The position numbers were made by a program, and so were the translations under genes. Of a DNA stretch of 64,000 nt, positions 1-9,086 are shown piece after piece. The notes beneath the pieces are model-generated. The model was not told where the DNA came from, did not search any database, and saw only the letters and a program-made list of their open reading frames with translations. Numbering within the stretch: position 1 is the first letter of the stretch; the number at the start of each line of letters is the position of its first letter. The DNA is taken from the NCBI GenBank assembly GCA_001931905.2, contig MSJI02000857.1, forward strand, positions 1-64,000, read 5' to 3'. The stretch comes from Cladosporium sp. IMV 00045. Lineage: Eukaryota; Ascomycota; Dothideomycetes; Cladosporiales; Cladosporiaceae.

Positions 1-1873
1 TGATAGGGTGTGTAGGTGGAAGTGGCGACAACGCAGCACTGTACGACTCGTGAGCTGCCGCAAAATCACCTCGCTTAAATGATTCGCCTCCTCTCTTGCG
101 GTGATCTGCAGATGATGATAGAGCCGATGGAGATACTGACGGCACAGCACGCGGTGGAGCTTGTGGTCGCGGACTGGGTGATGCGCTGGGCTTTGAGACG
201 GGCTTTGGTGCTGGTGGAGCTTGGGTAGGAGCAGGGCCAAACAAGTCAACCTCAGGTTCTGGCTGCGGCTCAGTCTTGGGAGTTGGTCTCTTCCTCCGAG
301 CAGGGCTGACGTAGGCTTGTGCAGACTGGTCTTCAACATCTTGTCTACTCAGCTTGCTGGTAGGACGCTTGTCAAGAGAAGGCTGCTGATCCATAAATCG
401 AGTCTGCGGCGAAGGTCGCTGCTGATTCTGTTGCGACGATTCACGGCTCTTTGCTGCAGGTCCCTGTGAAGATTGGCGCTCGGAAGGTCTGGCAGGGCGT
501 TGGGGAAGGACCTCGCGGGGCATGTCGAGCATGGCAGCCTCGTCCGTTGCGATCTGAGCTGCAGAGCGAGGATCCTGGCGGCGCTGGCTGCTGGCACGAC
601 TCGATTGCCCACTGGTTCCTTCTGTCATCCACTTTGGCTGACCAGAACTACGCTCCTGTTGAAAGTCTGCCACTGTCTTTGCCATTTGCTTCTGACTGGC
701 TTTCCATATAGAATTGGCAGACTTGAATAGCTTAGTGCCAAATTCGGAAGCCATTTGTGATGGGTCCTTTTCGGCGTTGGCAGGAGAGCGGCTATCTTGA
801 CGCCTAGTTCCAGAGTCCGACCGCCGTTCCTGACCCATCCAGTTCGGTTCTGCCGCCTGATCATCGCGTCTCCTCTGCGAAGGGCCTCTGCTTCCGCTTG
901 ATGGGCTTCTTCCAGCTGATCGTGATTCGTTCTGTGCCTTCTGCTTCGACTCTTCGTGGGCTTGTTGTAGCAGCCAACCAACAGCATTCTGCACGTCACC
1001 GCCCGTCTCAGCCAAAGCAAGTCTCGCGGTATCAGTGGGAAAGCCCATATCAACCAATTCCGCAAGTGCTCGATCTCCTGGCGCAGCAGCATTTGCAGAC
1101 CTTTGGTTTGCTACATTTTCGTCCCATTCAGGTGACGCAGATTCGGGTGAAGGTGGCTTCGCTGGTCTTTCGGTGACCGGTTTGCCTAAGTCTCCCAGAA
1201 TATCATCGTCATCGATAGAAGATGATTTTACCGGCACATTGGGCTGTTTGTTGTTCTTCTGGGCTATCTCTGCCAATCCGAATGGATCGTCGTCATCATT
1301 GAAATCGGAGGGAGCTGCACTCGTGGTTGCTTTCGGTTGCGTCGCTACCGCCGGCGTACTTCTACCACTCGCGGGTCCAGAAGCCGGAGGCGGGTAGTGG
1401 CTAGCTTTGTCTACAGGCGCCGCCCGATTGAAGGCAGCCAGTATATCGTCTACATCTTCTCCGTTACTCGGCGCAGCAGCAGGGGAAGGCCCCCTAGCCA
1501 CGGGAGTGCCTCTACCACTCCCAAGATTATCCCATAGTTGTGCCTGTTGATTTTGTTGCTTTCTCTTTTCTTCAATCAACTGCCTTTGCCTTTCCTGAAT
1601 CGAGAGATTGTTTGTAGCTTTTTGGGACGGTAATGAAGTCAGGCTCCCAAAGGCATCATTCGCGGGCGTAATAGGCTTCGATCCTATCTTCGCGCTGTTG
1701 TTGGTGGTACTGGAGGGCCTACTGAGACTTTGAGGTGACGCATTGCCAGACTGTTGGGGTTGAGGGCTTGCTCTAAAGCCATTGTATGTCGAAGCGAATG
1801 CATTTGGTTGCAGGGGGGCCGATGCGGTCTGTTTTGGAGCGCTTTGCCAATCTTCTCCCAGTAGGTCGTCCAT
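1..1873 (-). CDS. SWA2: Swa2/auxilin-like clathrin-uncoating co-chaperone, 3' part outside window
   Basis: The frame is open from the ATG at 1871-1873 to the left edge, about 624 codons without a stop, so the C-terminus lies outside the window. The protein is mostly disordered and rich in S, P and Q. It has a UBA-like domain at about residues 266-305 (ALAELVDMGFP, then NAVGWLLQ) and acidic DPF-type adaptor motifs (DDDDPFG near residue 197, DLFG later). At the edge, a segment reading KRGDFAAAHESYSAAL looks like the first TPR helix. Clathrin/adaptor motifs, UBA, TPR and then J domain is the order known for yeast Swa2, which recruits Hsp70 to strip clathrin from vesicles. The J domain cannot be seen here, so the name rests on UBA plus TPR order. 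It is divergent from the MFS gene at 2690. Confidence 0.8.
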   Translation of the reverse strand, partial: MDDLLGEDWQSAPKQTASAPLQPNAFASTYNGFRASPQPQQSGNASPQSLSRPSSTTNNSAKIGSKPITPANDAFGSLTSLPSQKATNNLSIQERQRQLIEEKRKQQNQQAQLWDNLGSGRGTPVARGPSPAAAPSNGEDVDDILAAFNRAAPVDKASHYPPPASGPASGRSTPAVATQPKATTSAAPSDFNDDDDPFGLAEIAQKNNKQPNVPVKSSSIDDDDILGDLGKPVTERPAKPPSPESASPEWDENVANQRSANAAAPGDRALAELVDMGFPTDTARLALAETGGDVQNAVGWLLQQAHEESKQKAQNESRSAGRSPSSGSRGPSQRRRDDQAAEPNWMGQERRSDSGTRRQDSRSPANAEKDPSQMASEFGTKLFKSANSIWKASQKQMAKTVADFQQERSSGQPKWMTEGTSGQSSRASSQRRQDPRSAAQIATDEAAMLDMPREVLPQRPARPSERQSSQGPAAKSRESSQQNQQRPSPQTRFMDQQPSLDKRPTSKLSRQDVEDQSAQAYVSPARRKRPTPKTEPQPEPEVDLFGPAPTQAPPAPKPVSKPSASPSPRPQAPPRAVPSVSPSALSSSADHRKRGGESFKRGDFAAAHESYSAALSPLPPTHPI

Positions 1874-2689
1874 GGCTCGAATGGATGTGTTATGATCCAG
1901 ACATTCCACGAAGTTGACAAAAAGAGAATCGCACAGCAGAAGTAAGAAAGAAGGTTGGAATTGCGATTGTTTGTATCAACTTGGAGGGTCGGCATTGAAG
2001 CTCGCGTGAGATGTCCAAGTGGCATGAGTGCTGCCTGAGGCTCTAGAAACGCGATATGTCATGAGTCCTTGGTGTATTGAATCTTGAACACCGACATGCA
2101 AATACGACCAAGACTGCTAAGATCATTCCCTCCCATCATTCTCATCATTTTCAGAGCATTAATATCTTCATATGCACCATGTATTCACTTCAGTTGATTA
2201 CAAGGAACTGTGCTACAGACCCAACGCCTCACAAGGCTTCATCCGGTTGACCACCTAGGTGGAACCTTCACCTATATAATGAATGTCTTCATAATAAAAA
2301 TTTTTGCCAGGTTCACTTGAGTCGCTCATGCTCACATCTTGGACGTTTTCAAAGGCGAGTTGGCGATGCTTCCAGAGTCTCTTATCATCGCACTCATCCC
2401 GAGATCGGCAACGGCAGACATGCTGACATGGATCCGGCACTTTACAATCGATTGCAGGCTTGGAGCAGAAACTCTATTTGCCTTTTAGCCGCGGTCAACA
2501 CTTCTTTTATTCACTTGAGCGGAGACCTCTGCCTTTCTGATCCTTCTATCAAAACAATAGCTTACTCTAGGGCCAGTCTCTTTACAACTATTGCTTTGCT
2601 GCCAACTTCTCTTTTCCGCCCGATTGCCTCAAACCGCGTGTTCCGGCTCGGCACTTGGTTGTGTCATTGATCTAGAGAATTTACTCTGG
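1874..2689. other. divergent intergenic region, SWA2 / MFS
   Basis: 816 bp between two divergent start codons, presumably holding both promoters. Only short ORFs without family resemblance are present, and I see no repeat or RNA gene. Confidence 0.5.
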
Positions 2690-4708
2690 ATGAAAGAAGA
2701 CCATCATGTTGGGAGCACGTCGCATTCGGCGCAATCCTCCATATCTCAAGTAGACAGTACTGCAACAACACTTCTCGCAAGTCCTGCTAGCTCACGGTCG
2801 CTTTCATTCGAAAAGACACATGCAGGATCTAGCTACAAGAATGGCCACGCTCAACACAACGCAGATGGAAAGACTTACGGCGATGTGAATGAGTCTGAAG
2901 ACGAAGATTCCGACGAAGATCACAGAGAAGACGATCGACTTCTTGCCCACAATGCTGCGGCATTGAGCTCACAGGCAGAAGCTTCCGCTGCTCTTAATTC
3001 ACAATGGGACGATAGGCCTCGCATTACGCCACCAAAGGAAAAGCCAAAACCTGTGTCATGGTCCGAACTGCCAAAGAAGGGCCAACTTGCCATTCTGACC
3101 ATCGCTAGGCTGTCTGAACCGCTCACGCAGCAAGGATTGCAGAGTTACATGTTCTACCAACTCAAGTCGTTTACCCTTCCCAATGGCGACCCACCTTCGG
3201 ACAGCACAGTAGCTAAGCAAGCTGGTATCCTAGCCGCTGCGTTCACCGGTGCCCAGTTCCTAACCGCCATGATGTGGGGGAGACTAGCTGACACCGAGAC
3301 CTTTGGCCGTAAAAGGGTCATCTTAATCGGACTGCTGGGCACGGCGATCGGTAGTCTGGGTTTCGGCTTCAGCAAGTCCTTCGCCACAGCGGTGTTCTGG
3401 AGATGCTTTGGAGGCATTCTGAACGGCAATATTGGCGTCATGCGGACAATGATCTCCGAAATCGTGCGCGAGAAAAAGTATCAGAGTCGAGCCTTCCTGC
3501 TCATGCCGATGTGCTTCAACATAGGCGTGATCATAGGCCCCCTACTCGGTGGATGGCTGGCAGATCCAGCTGGTAGCTACCCTGGAGTATTTGGTCCTAG
3601 TGGAAGTATCGGCGGAGAGGAAGGCGTGATATGGCTGATGAAATATCCATATGCACTTCCCAACGTTGTCAACGCATGCTTTCTTTCCGGGAGTGCGCTC
3701 GCCATCCTGTTTGGCCTTGAAGAAACACTGAGTACTCTCAGGAATAGGCCAGACTATCCACTGCAAGTGAGTCGATGGCTCTTGAGGGTTTTTACGGGTC
3801 GGCGAGAATCGCACGAGTACACACCAGTTGCTGATGGCACCAACGCATCTGCCACAGACGACGTCGAGCTGCAGTCTCCGACGTCGAATACGCCAACTCC
3901 ACCGGAAATTCAACGCAAACTTCCCTTCCGCCGTATCTGGACTCGCAATCTCGTTCTGACATTCATCGCACATGGTTTATTGGCCATGCACGTTGGGACT
4001 TTCAACAATTTGTGGTTTGTCTTTCTCTCAACGCCACGCTACGATGCCTCTGCCCATGGCAATCCGCACGACAAGCACATCCTTGCTCTTCCTCATGGTT
4101 ACAAACCACATGCACCTTTCACTTTCACCGGCGGCCTAGCTCTTCCGCCTCCCAGCATAGGGACTGCGCTTGCGATCCTAGGTGTAATCGGCATCAGCAT
4201 GCAACTACTGCTCTTCCCAAAGATCAGCTTCAAGCTAGGAACCACCCGCTCGTTCCGACTAAGTCTGCTGCTCTTCCCTTTCTCCTACTTCCTGGCGCCC
4301 TACCTGGCCGTGATCCCTTCATCTTCCTCGCCTCCAGAACAGGCTTCTGGCGCTTGGATCTGGCTTGGCATAACGTTGGTTCTCGCGGTTCAAGTGACGG
4401 CGCGAACGTTTGCATTGCCCTCCACGGCTATCCTAGTCAACAACTGCTGCCCGCATCCGAGCGTGCTGGGCAGCGTGCATGGCATTGCACAGAGTGTTTC
4501 GAGTTTGACGATCACCATCGGTCCAGTACTAGCAGGATGGTTGTATGGTATTGGTCTCAATAAAGGAATGGTCGGTCTGGCATGGTGGTCCATGTCATGC
4601 GTCGCTCTCGTAGGCGCAGTCGCAGGCCGATTTGTTAAAGAAGGGAGCGGTCATGAAATCTGGCTCGAGGGCGAAAAGGAAGACGTCGAGTCAGTGGTTA
4701 CGAAATGA
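2690..4708 (+). CDS. MFS transporter (DHA1-like, Ycr023c / zinc-induced-facilitator type)
   Basis: This is a major facilitator superfamily membrane transporter of 672 residues with no visible intron. The first ATG of the frame is at 2690; the open frame extends upstream, but without an ATG. About 130 hydrophilic, acidic N-terminal residues precede the membrane part. MFS motif A appears as GRLADTETFGRKR near residue 197, followed by further hydrophobic helices (GVIIGPLLGGWLADP). A central cytoplasmic loop of about 70 polar residues separates the two six-helix halves. The second half has ILVNNCCPHPSVLGSVHG, typical of the fungal Ycr023c-like group. Substrate is unknown. The long N-terminal tail may be regulatory (inference). 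Confidence 0.85.
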   Translation: MKEDHHVGSTSHSAQSSISQVDSTATTLLASPASSRSLSFEKTHAGSSYKNGHAQHNADGKTYGDVNESEDEDSDEDHREDDRLLAHNAAALSSQAEASAALNSQWDDRPRITPPKEKPKPVSWSELPKKGQLAILTIARLSEPLTQQGLQSYMFYQLKSFTLPNGDPPSDSTVAKQAGILAAAFTGAQFLTAMMWGRLADTETFGRKRVILIGLLGTAIGSLGFGFSKSFATAVFWRCFGGILNGNIGVMRTMISEIVREKKYQSRAFLLMPMCFNIGVIIGPLLGGWLADPAGSYPGVFGPSGSIGGEEGVIWLMKYPYALPNVVNACFLSGSALAILFGLEETLSTLRNRPDYPLQVSRWLLRVFTGRRESHEYTPVADGTNASATDDVELQSPTSNTPTPPEIQRKLPFRRIWTRNLVLTFIAHGLLAMHVGTFNNLWFVFLSTPRYDASAHGNPHDKHILALPHGYKPHAPFTFTGGLALPPPSIGTALAILGVIGISMQLLLFPKISFKLGTTRSFRLSLLLFPFSYFLAPYLAVIPSSSSPPEQASGAWIWLGITLVLAVQVTARTFALPSTAILVNNCCPHPSVLGSVHGIAQSVSSLTITIGPVLAGWLYGIGLNKGMVGLAWWSMSCVALVGAVAGRFVKEGSGHEIWLEGEKEDVESVVTK

Positions 4709-5150
4709 TAGAATATAGATGTTTACAACGATAGGTATGAATGCATGAACTTTATGCAGTGACTGCGACCGGCCCCACAAGCTTCGCATTTCATTCACTT
4801 CCTCACTTCCTCTCGCAGCACCGTCAAAGCTTGGCAACCTTAATTTGATGTTTGCTTGCCGCCTCCACCAACAAACTCCACCAACAAACTCCACCCACAA
4901 GCTCCACCCACAAACTCTCCTCAACAACATTCTCCACCGCACCTACAATCATCCTAGTCATTCCAGAGCATCTTGTGTCACTCCGCGACGACTTCGAGAA
5001 CAACTCTCCATTGCTGATGTGTACAGCTAGTCCGTCTTCAAAGTCATTACCGAGCCGCAACGCCTTCCACCACGCTCACCATCTCTATCGCCCTAATCAC
5101 GATCCGGGTCAACCTGCGCGCGCCCTGGAAACGGTTTCTCTAGCACTGCC
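4709..5150. other. intergenic region with short tandem repeat
   Basis: 442 bp between two same-strand genes. It contains the 13-bp repeat listed separately and a C/A/T-rich leader before the ATG at 5151. No other feature seen. Confidence 0.4.
4863..4914. repeat. 13-bp tandem repeat, four copies
   Basis: Four consecutive 13-bp units: two reading CTCCACCAACAAA and two reading CTCCACCCACAAG/A. They lie 237-288 bp upstream of the 2EXR-like gene. One strand is almost free of G. It could be a polymorphic minisatellite or part of a 5' leader. Confidence 0.85.
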
Positions 5151-5717
5151 ATGGCGACCGGATTTCCTTTCCTCAGGCTTCCTCCTGAGTTGCGCAATCA
5201 GGTCTACCGGGAGGTAGCGCTCTGTGCACCCGAGGTGAAGCTCCTCGATTCTCAGATCATCCCACCACCACTCGCCAATACCTGTAGACAAATCAGAGCA
5301 GAAATGAGCGGCAGCCACGAGCTTGACCTTTCCTCGAACCATCACTCAACAATCATCGCCCATGTTACCAACTGTAACTTCGAGCCTTTGAGGCAATGGC
5401 TCGACTTAAACGACGCCAACGATAACGACGACGAGGCTTCCAACAAGCGCAAGGGAGTTTCTCGTCCCTTGGTTATCTGCATGACGTTGACATCAACCGA
5501 GCTGCCAGAATCGTCTCCATACCCCAAGCTAAGAGCAGGCATGCTCTACCGCAGCATACAGACGTTTCAGAACGATTGGACCGACCAGCCATGCTCATTG
5601 ATGTACGATCGTACTAAGACTGTATGCCATGGATATGGTGAATCGCCTCAGTGTTTCAGGTCCAGGGATGGTAGACTCTTTTGCTTGTGCCGCCGACGTA
5701 GCTCACAGCTCCACTAA
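5151..5717 (+). CDS. 2EXR / F-box-like fungal protein, N-terminal ORF of 188 residues
   Basis: The ATG at 5151 opens a frame whose first residues (FPFLRLPPELRNQVYREV) match the F-box-like 2EXR domain seen in large families of fungal proteins of unknown role. An ANTCRQIRAEM segment follows, the usual second block of such proteins. The frame ends at a TAA (5715-5717), but the same frame then stays open to 6266 with protein-like sequence, so this ORF is probably only the first half of a longer ancestral gene. No well-formed intron spans the stop. F-box-like proteins may recruit substrates to SCF ubiquitin ligases, but no SCF role is shown here. Confidence 0.5.
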   Translation: MATGFPFLRLPPELRNQVYREVALCAPEVKLLDSQIIPPPLANTCRQIRAEMSGSHELDLSSNHHSTIIAHVTNCNFEPLRQWLDLNDANDNDDEASNKRKGVSRPLVICMTLTSTELPESSPYPKLRAGMLYRSIQTFQNDWTDQPCSLMYDRTKTVCHGYGESPQCFRSRDGRLFCLCRRRSSQLH

Positions 5718-6266
5718 AATGTGACGTGTCATATGCGCGTCGTTTGGAATGATCATCACACGGTGTGTCAAGCTGTCAAAGGCACAGTGAATGATGGCTT
5801 CACTTACCTTGGCGATTTCGCTTCGGAACTCTTGGAAAAGTTGTACAATGATCTGCTTGGGACCCATCGACCCATTCGGCCTCGTGGGGCAACAATACTG
5901 TTCGCCATCTTCGTTGCGCTCTTGAGGATCTGTAAGACACAGAACGAGAAGAAATGGGATCCAAGGTTCTGCAAACGACTCAGCATGAGAGCATGGCGCA
6001 TTGTCAAGTACTATCGCTCGCTTGACGTCAGAGCATTCGAGAGAGTTCGGGGGAGTGCAAGCAAGGAGGCGACGAATCGGTATTCGCCTTTACGGTATTA
6101 CTATCGCTTTTACCACAAAAGGTTTCTCAACTCACCGGTTGCGATGCGGCTTGCATTGAATGATTGGAACCCGGGATGGGAGGAGTACGGAAGCTCTCTT
6201 CGAGTTTCTAAGGCCGCGCTGGACCTGATATCAGGTGATCTGATCGTCTGTTCAATTCCTTGGTGA
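5151..6266 (+). pseudogene. 2EXR-like gene interrupted by an in-frame TAA (full extent)
   Basis: Reading through the TAA at 5715-5717 gives 371 codons in a single frame. The sequence directly after the stop (TCHMRVVWNDHHTV) and the rest up to 6266 look like normal protein sequence with charged and aromatic residues, not random read-through. No frameshift is needed. The simplest reading is a recent nonsense mutation. Alternatives are a sequencing error, or an unusual intron from GT at 5671 to AG at 5772 (102 nt, frame-preserving), which lacks a good branch site. The TAA-A context is not a known readthrough context. Confidence 0.45.
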
Positions 6267-6987
6267 AACCATCATGTCTGGTAAGATCATGACCGATTCA
6301 GAGGCAATCAAAGAAGCTATACGGTCATCGTCGTGGATTGTTCGATTTTTGGAGCCAAAGAAAAATGTCACGGTTTGGAGAAATGAGTATATGATTGTAT
6401 GCTCGTGTTGGAGGATGTGATATACGACGGCTTCACCCATGGAAGTTCATGAGAGCAGATGCCATGTTATTTGGCGGTCTCTCTCTCTCAATGCGATTTG
6501 ACTGGATGATGAATCATGACTGCCAACGTTGCTTTTCATGCTTCGTAAAACGCACACTATCTCCGTTGCTTGACAGGTGTGTCACTCCGAGTGGTGGGTG
6601 TTCGAAGAACATTCGCATTCACAGGTGCTGCTCGTGGTAAGTATGTTGAGGTCAAAAGGAAGCAAACTACTGTCCAAAATTCCGTAAATAGTATACATTA
6701 TTCCCATGCTAGGTCGCTTCACGTGTGCCAGTATCACTATCTCCAACAAGTCGAAGGTATTACACGCTCCAGAGATTTTTATTGAATCGAGATGAAATCT
6801 TGTGAAATGAGTGTTCACGAATCAAATAAGCTACAAGAGTGTTTTCGTATCATGCAAGATTGGAAATCGGCAAAAGTAGAGTGGCTGGGTATGAAGTGAG
6901 GTTGGATTTTCGGAACTGACACTTGGAACAAAATCACAACGACGAGGTGACAACATTCAGTAGATTGTGGAATAACAACGAAGTTAC
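6267..6987. other. intergenic region, nothing recognised
   Basis: 721 bp of A/T-richer sequence downstream of the 2EXR-like gene. It holds only short ORFs with no domain resemblance. Confidence 0.4.
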
Positions 6988-7383
6988 TCATACTTCGCCT
7001 ACCGTTATGAGTTCTCCATCGATGACTTGATGTGCCACCCCTGCCTTTCTCTTCTGTGTGGTAGCCACCGCTCGGGCGGCCGTCAACTCGGCCGAGATGG
7101 TTTGCGCAGCAATGATAGCACGCTCACAGATGCCTTTACACGCAGGATTGTACTCAAACAAGAGCAGTGCAGAGTGCAACTGTGATATCAGAGTGTCCAG
7201 CAGCCCCAACAAGGAGCCAAAGAAACTTGCACCAAAGCCTCTCAGGTCCTCGGCGTCTCCGAACATCGAAACTTCATCAGCTGCAGCTTGTAGAGCGGCT
7301 TTGACAGCCAATACGTTCAGGCACACTGCTTGATAGCGTTTCAAAATCGCTGCTGAGCTTGATGAAATCGCAGTGAATTCATA
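6988..7383 (-). CDS. possible exon or small orphan ORF, helix-rich
   Basis: An open frame of about 130 codons runs between a stop at 7384-7386 and the TGA at 6988. It has no suitable ATG at its 5' end. The composition (alternating A, L, E, S with few rare residues) looks like an amphipathic helical protein. It may be a 3' exon whose 5' exon is unidentified, or a terminal exon of the gene starting at 8696. Possible acceptor AGs lie around 7355-7365. I do not recognise a family. Confidence 0.25.
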   Translation of the reverse strand, partial: YEFTAISSSSAAILKRYQAVCLNVLAVKAALQAAADEVSMFGDAEDLRGFGASFFGSLLGLLDTLISQLHSALLLFEYNPACKGICERAIIAAQTISAELTAARAVATTQKRKAGVAHQVIDGELITVGEV

Positions 7384-7474
7384 TCAGCATTTCCTGAAGC
7401 TGATAGAGATGGAAAGCACTCAAAATACGTTGCGGGTCTCTGTCCTGCAAGTTGAGTATTGACGGTAATGGAGT

Positions 7475-8696
7475 TCAAAGATCCACGTGCATATCTGGCA
7501 CCCATTGGTCTTGCCCTACCGAGTCTGTTGTGGATTGCTCAGGTGCTTCAGTCGGTGATTGCGGTGGTAATGCAAACGTCACTTTAAATTTGTGTCGCGG
7601 GCGGATCGGAGTCTCAGGCTCGTTTGGAACAAGATTTCTCCTCATTTCACCGAGCGCCCTGCTGATGATGGGTGGGCGTACTCGATTCAAATGAACGGCA
7701 CGATGGAATCGCGGGCTATGCATGCCCGCTTTTCTCTTGACGAATCCGATGCCCTGCCTCAGGGGCGACCGTCGCCAATATTCGGGCTCGAGATCCTTTG
7801 GTCGCCATCCCGTTGCCACCAAAAGAGTGTGCCTCTTCTTTACAGTCTTCGCGTTGGGCATCTTCAGAGATGATCGAAACCCGGGGTCGGTTCGCCGCAG
7901 GTCATATCGTGGGGTGGGAAACATGGCGGATCGCGGACCGGTGGCCAACAACTTCCAGGTAGAGCTGGCAGTGCTTGAAGATGAAGTCGACTGTATACTT
8001 CTGGATGAAGCTGATGAGCGACTTTCAACCTCGTCGGGAATGTTTTGTCTGACATCTTCTGGTGTCTGATTGTCCCTCAGGTAACGAATGGCAGAAATAC
8101 CACGGATTGACGTGACAACAATCTCAGCCACATTCATTATAGCCTGTGATTTGTTAGTGATGAGCTTCGAAAATGATGATGCTGACAAGTCTTACTCGAA
8201 AAGCAACCCTCCATCCGTGAATCAGCGTCTCAGGTATGACTATTGAGCCTTCAATGAATGAACGTATCAGCCCATTGGGAACTCTAAGCTCTCTCAAGTG
8301 TCTTGGTATCCTGTGGTAGGCTCGTTGAGCATGCATTTGCATATACTGACGACCCGCTGTGACCTGGTATCGTAAATCCCAGAGCTGTTGCGCCCATCTT
8401 CGCATTGGCACAACGATCCAGAACTCGACCGCTCGATCGTATACATCCTCAACGATCAGCGACGTCCCTTCAGAAGTGCGAGAAGAGACTATCTTCCAGA
8501 ATCGTGCGTTCGTTTGCGTGATTGAAGGGAGGATGACGACTCGCAAGAAGAGTGCAGCAAGGAAGAACTCCGACGCCCATGACGCTATGATCAAGGCTAC
8601 CTCAGGACCGGAATGGAGGATATCCATGGTATGGAATCGAAACTTGGCATGCCGGTGAAAGTCATGTAGGTTCAATGCGATGGAAAGGCATGTCAT
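7475..8696 (-). CDS. orphan membrane-anchored protein, two exons
   Basis: Proposed exons are 8696-8196 and 8143-7475. The 52-nt intron has GTAAGA, a CACTAAC branch site and CAG, and joins 167 codons in frame to a second exon, giving 389 residues. The first ATG is at 8696. An internal ATG at 8627 would place a hydrophobic stretch (LIIASWASEFFLAALFLRVVI, near residue 35) at the N-terminus. The second half is basic and serine-rich with no known domain. It is convergent with the 2EXR-like gene and starts a run of three minus-strand genes with hydrophobic N-termini. Function unknown. Confidence 0.6.
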
Positions 8697-9086
8697 TACT
8701 CCCTTGCTGTCGCGGCAGTCCTTTGTTCTCGTCTTGGTGGCTTGGTCCGGAATGTTGGGACTTCAGACAAAGAGCAACGCTTTTCTTTGTGGCTCTTAAC
8801 ACCTGTAGCGCATTAGTAGCTAGCTGCAGTGGGGAGACTTTATTGATAGCTGATTGATGTATTGTTGAATTCTAAGGCTTCTTCTCTCACTTGGTTTTCT
8901 TGGATGCTAACCTTCAATGCAATATCTATCATGCCCTCATCGTACAAGCGCTTCATCCTGTCGTGCCGATACCGCAAGTAACGCCTTCTCCCAAGATACC
9001 GAGTCTTCCACGTAGTGCCAGTGTGAAGTAATGCACACTGTGCAAGGGAAATTGATCTTGCAAGCCGCCTGCCTGGGGCGGGTCCT
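8697..9086. other. intergenic region, nothing recognised
   Basis: 390 bp between two minus-strand genes, presumably the promoter of the gene starting at 8696 and the 3' end of the gene ending at 9087. Confidence 0.4.
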
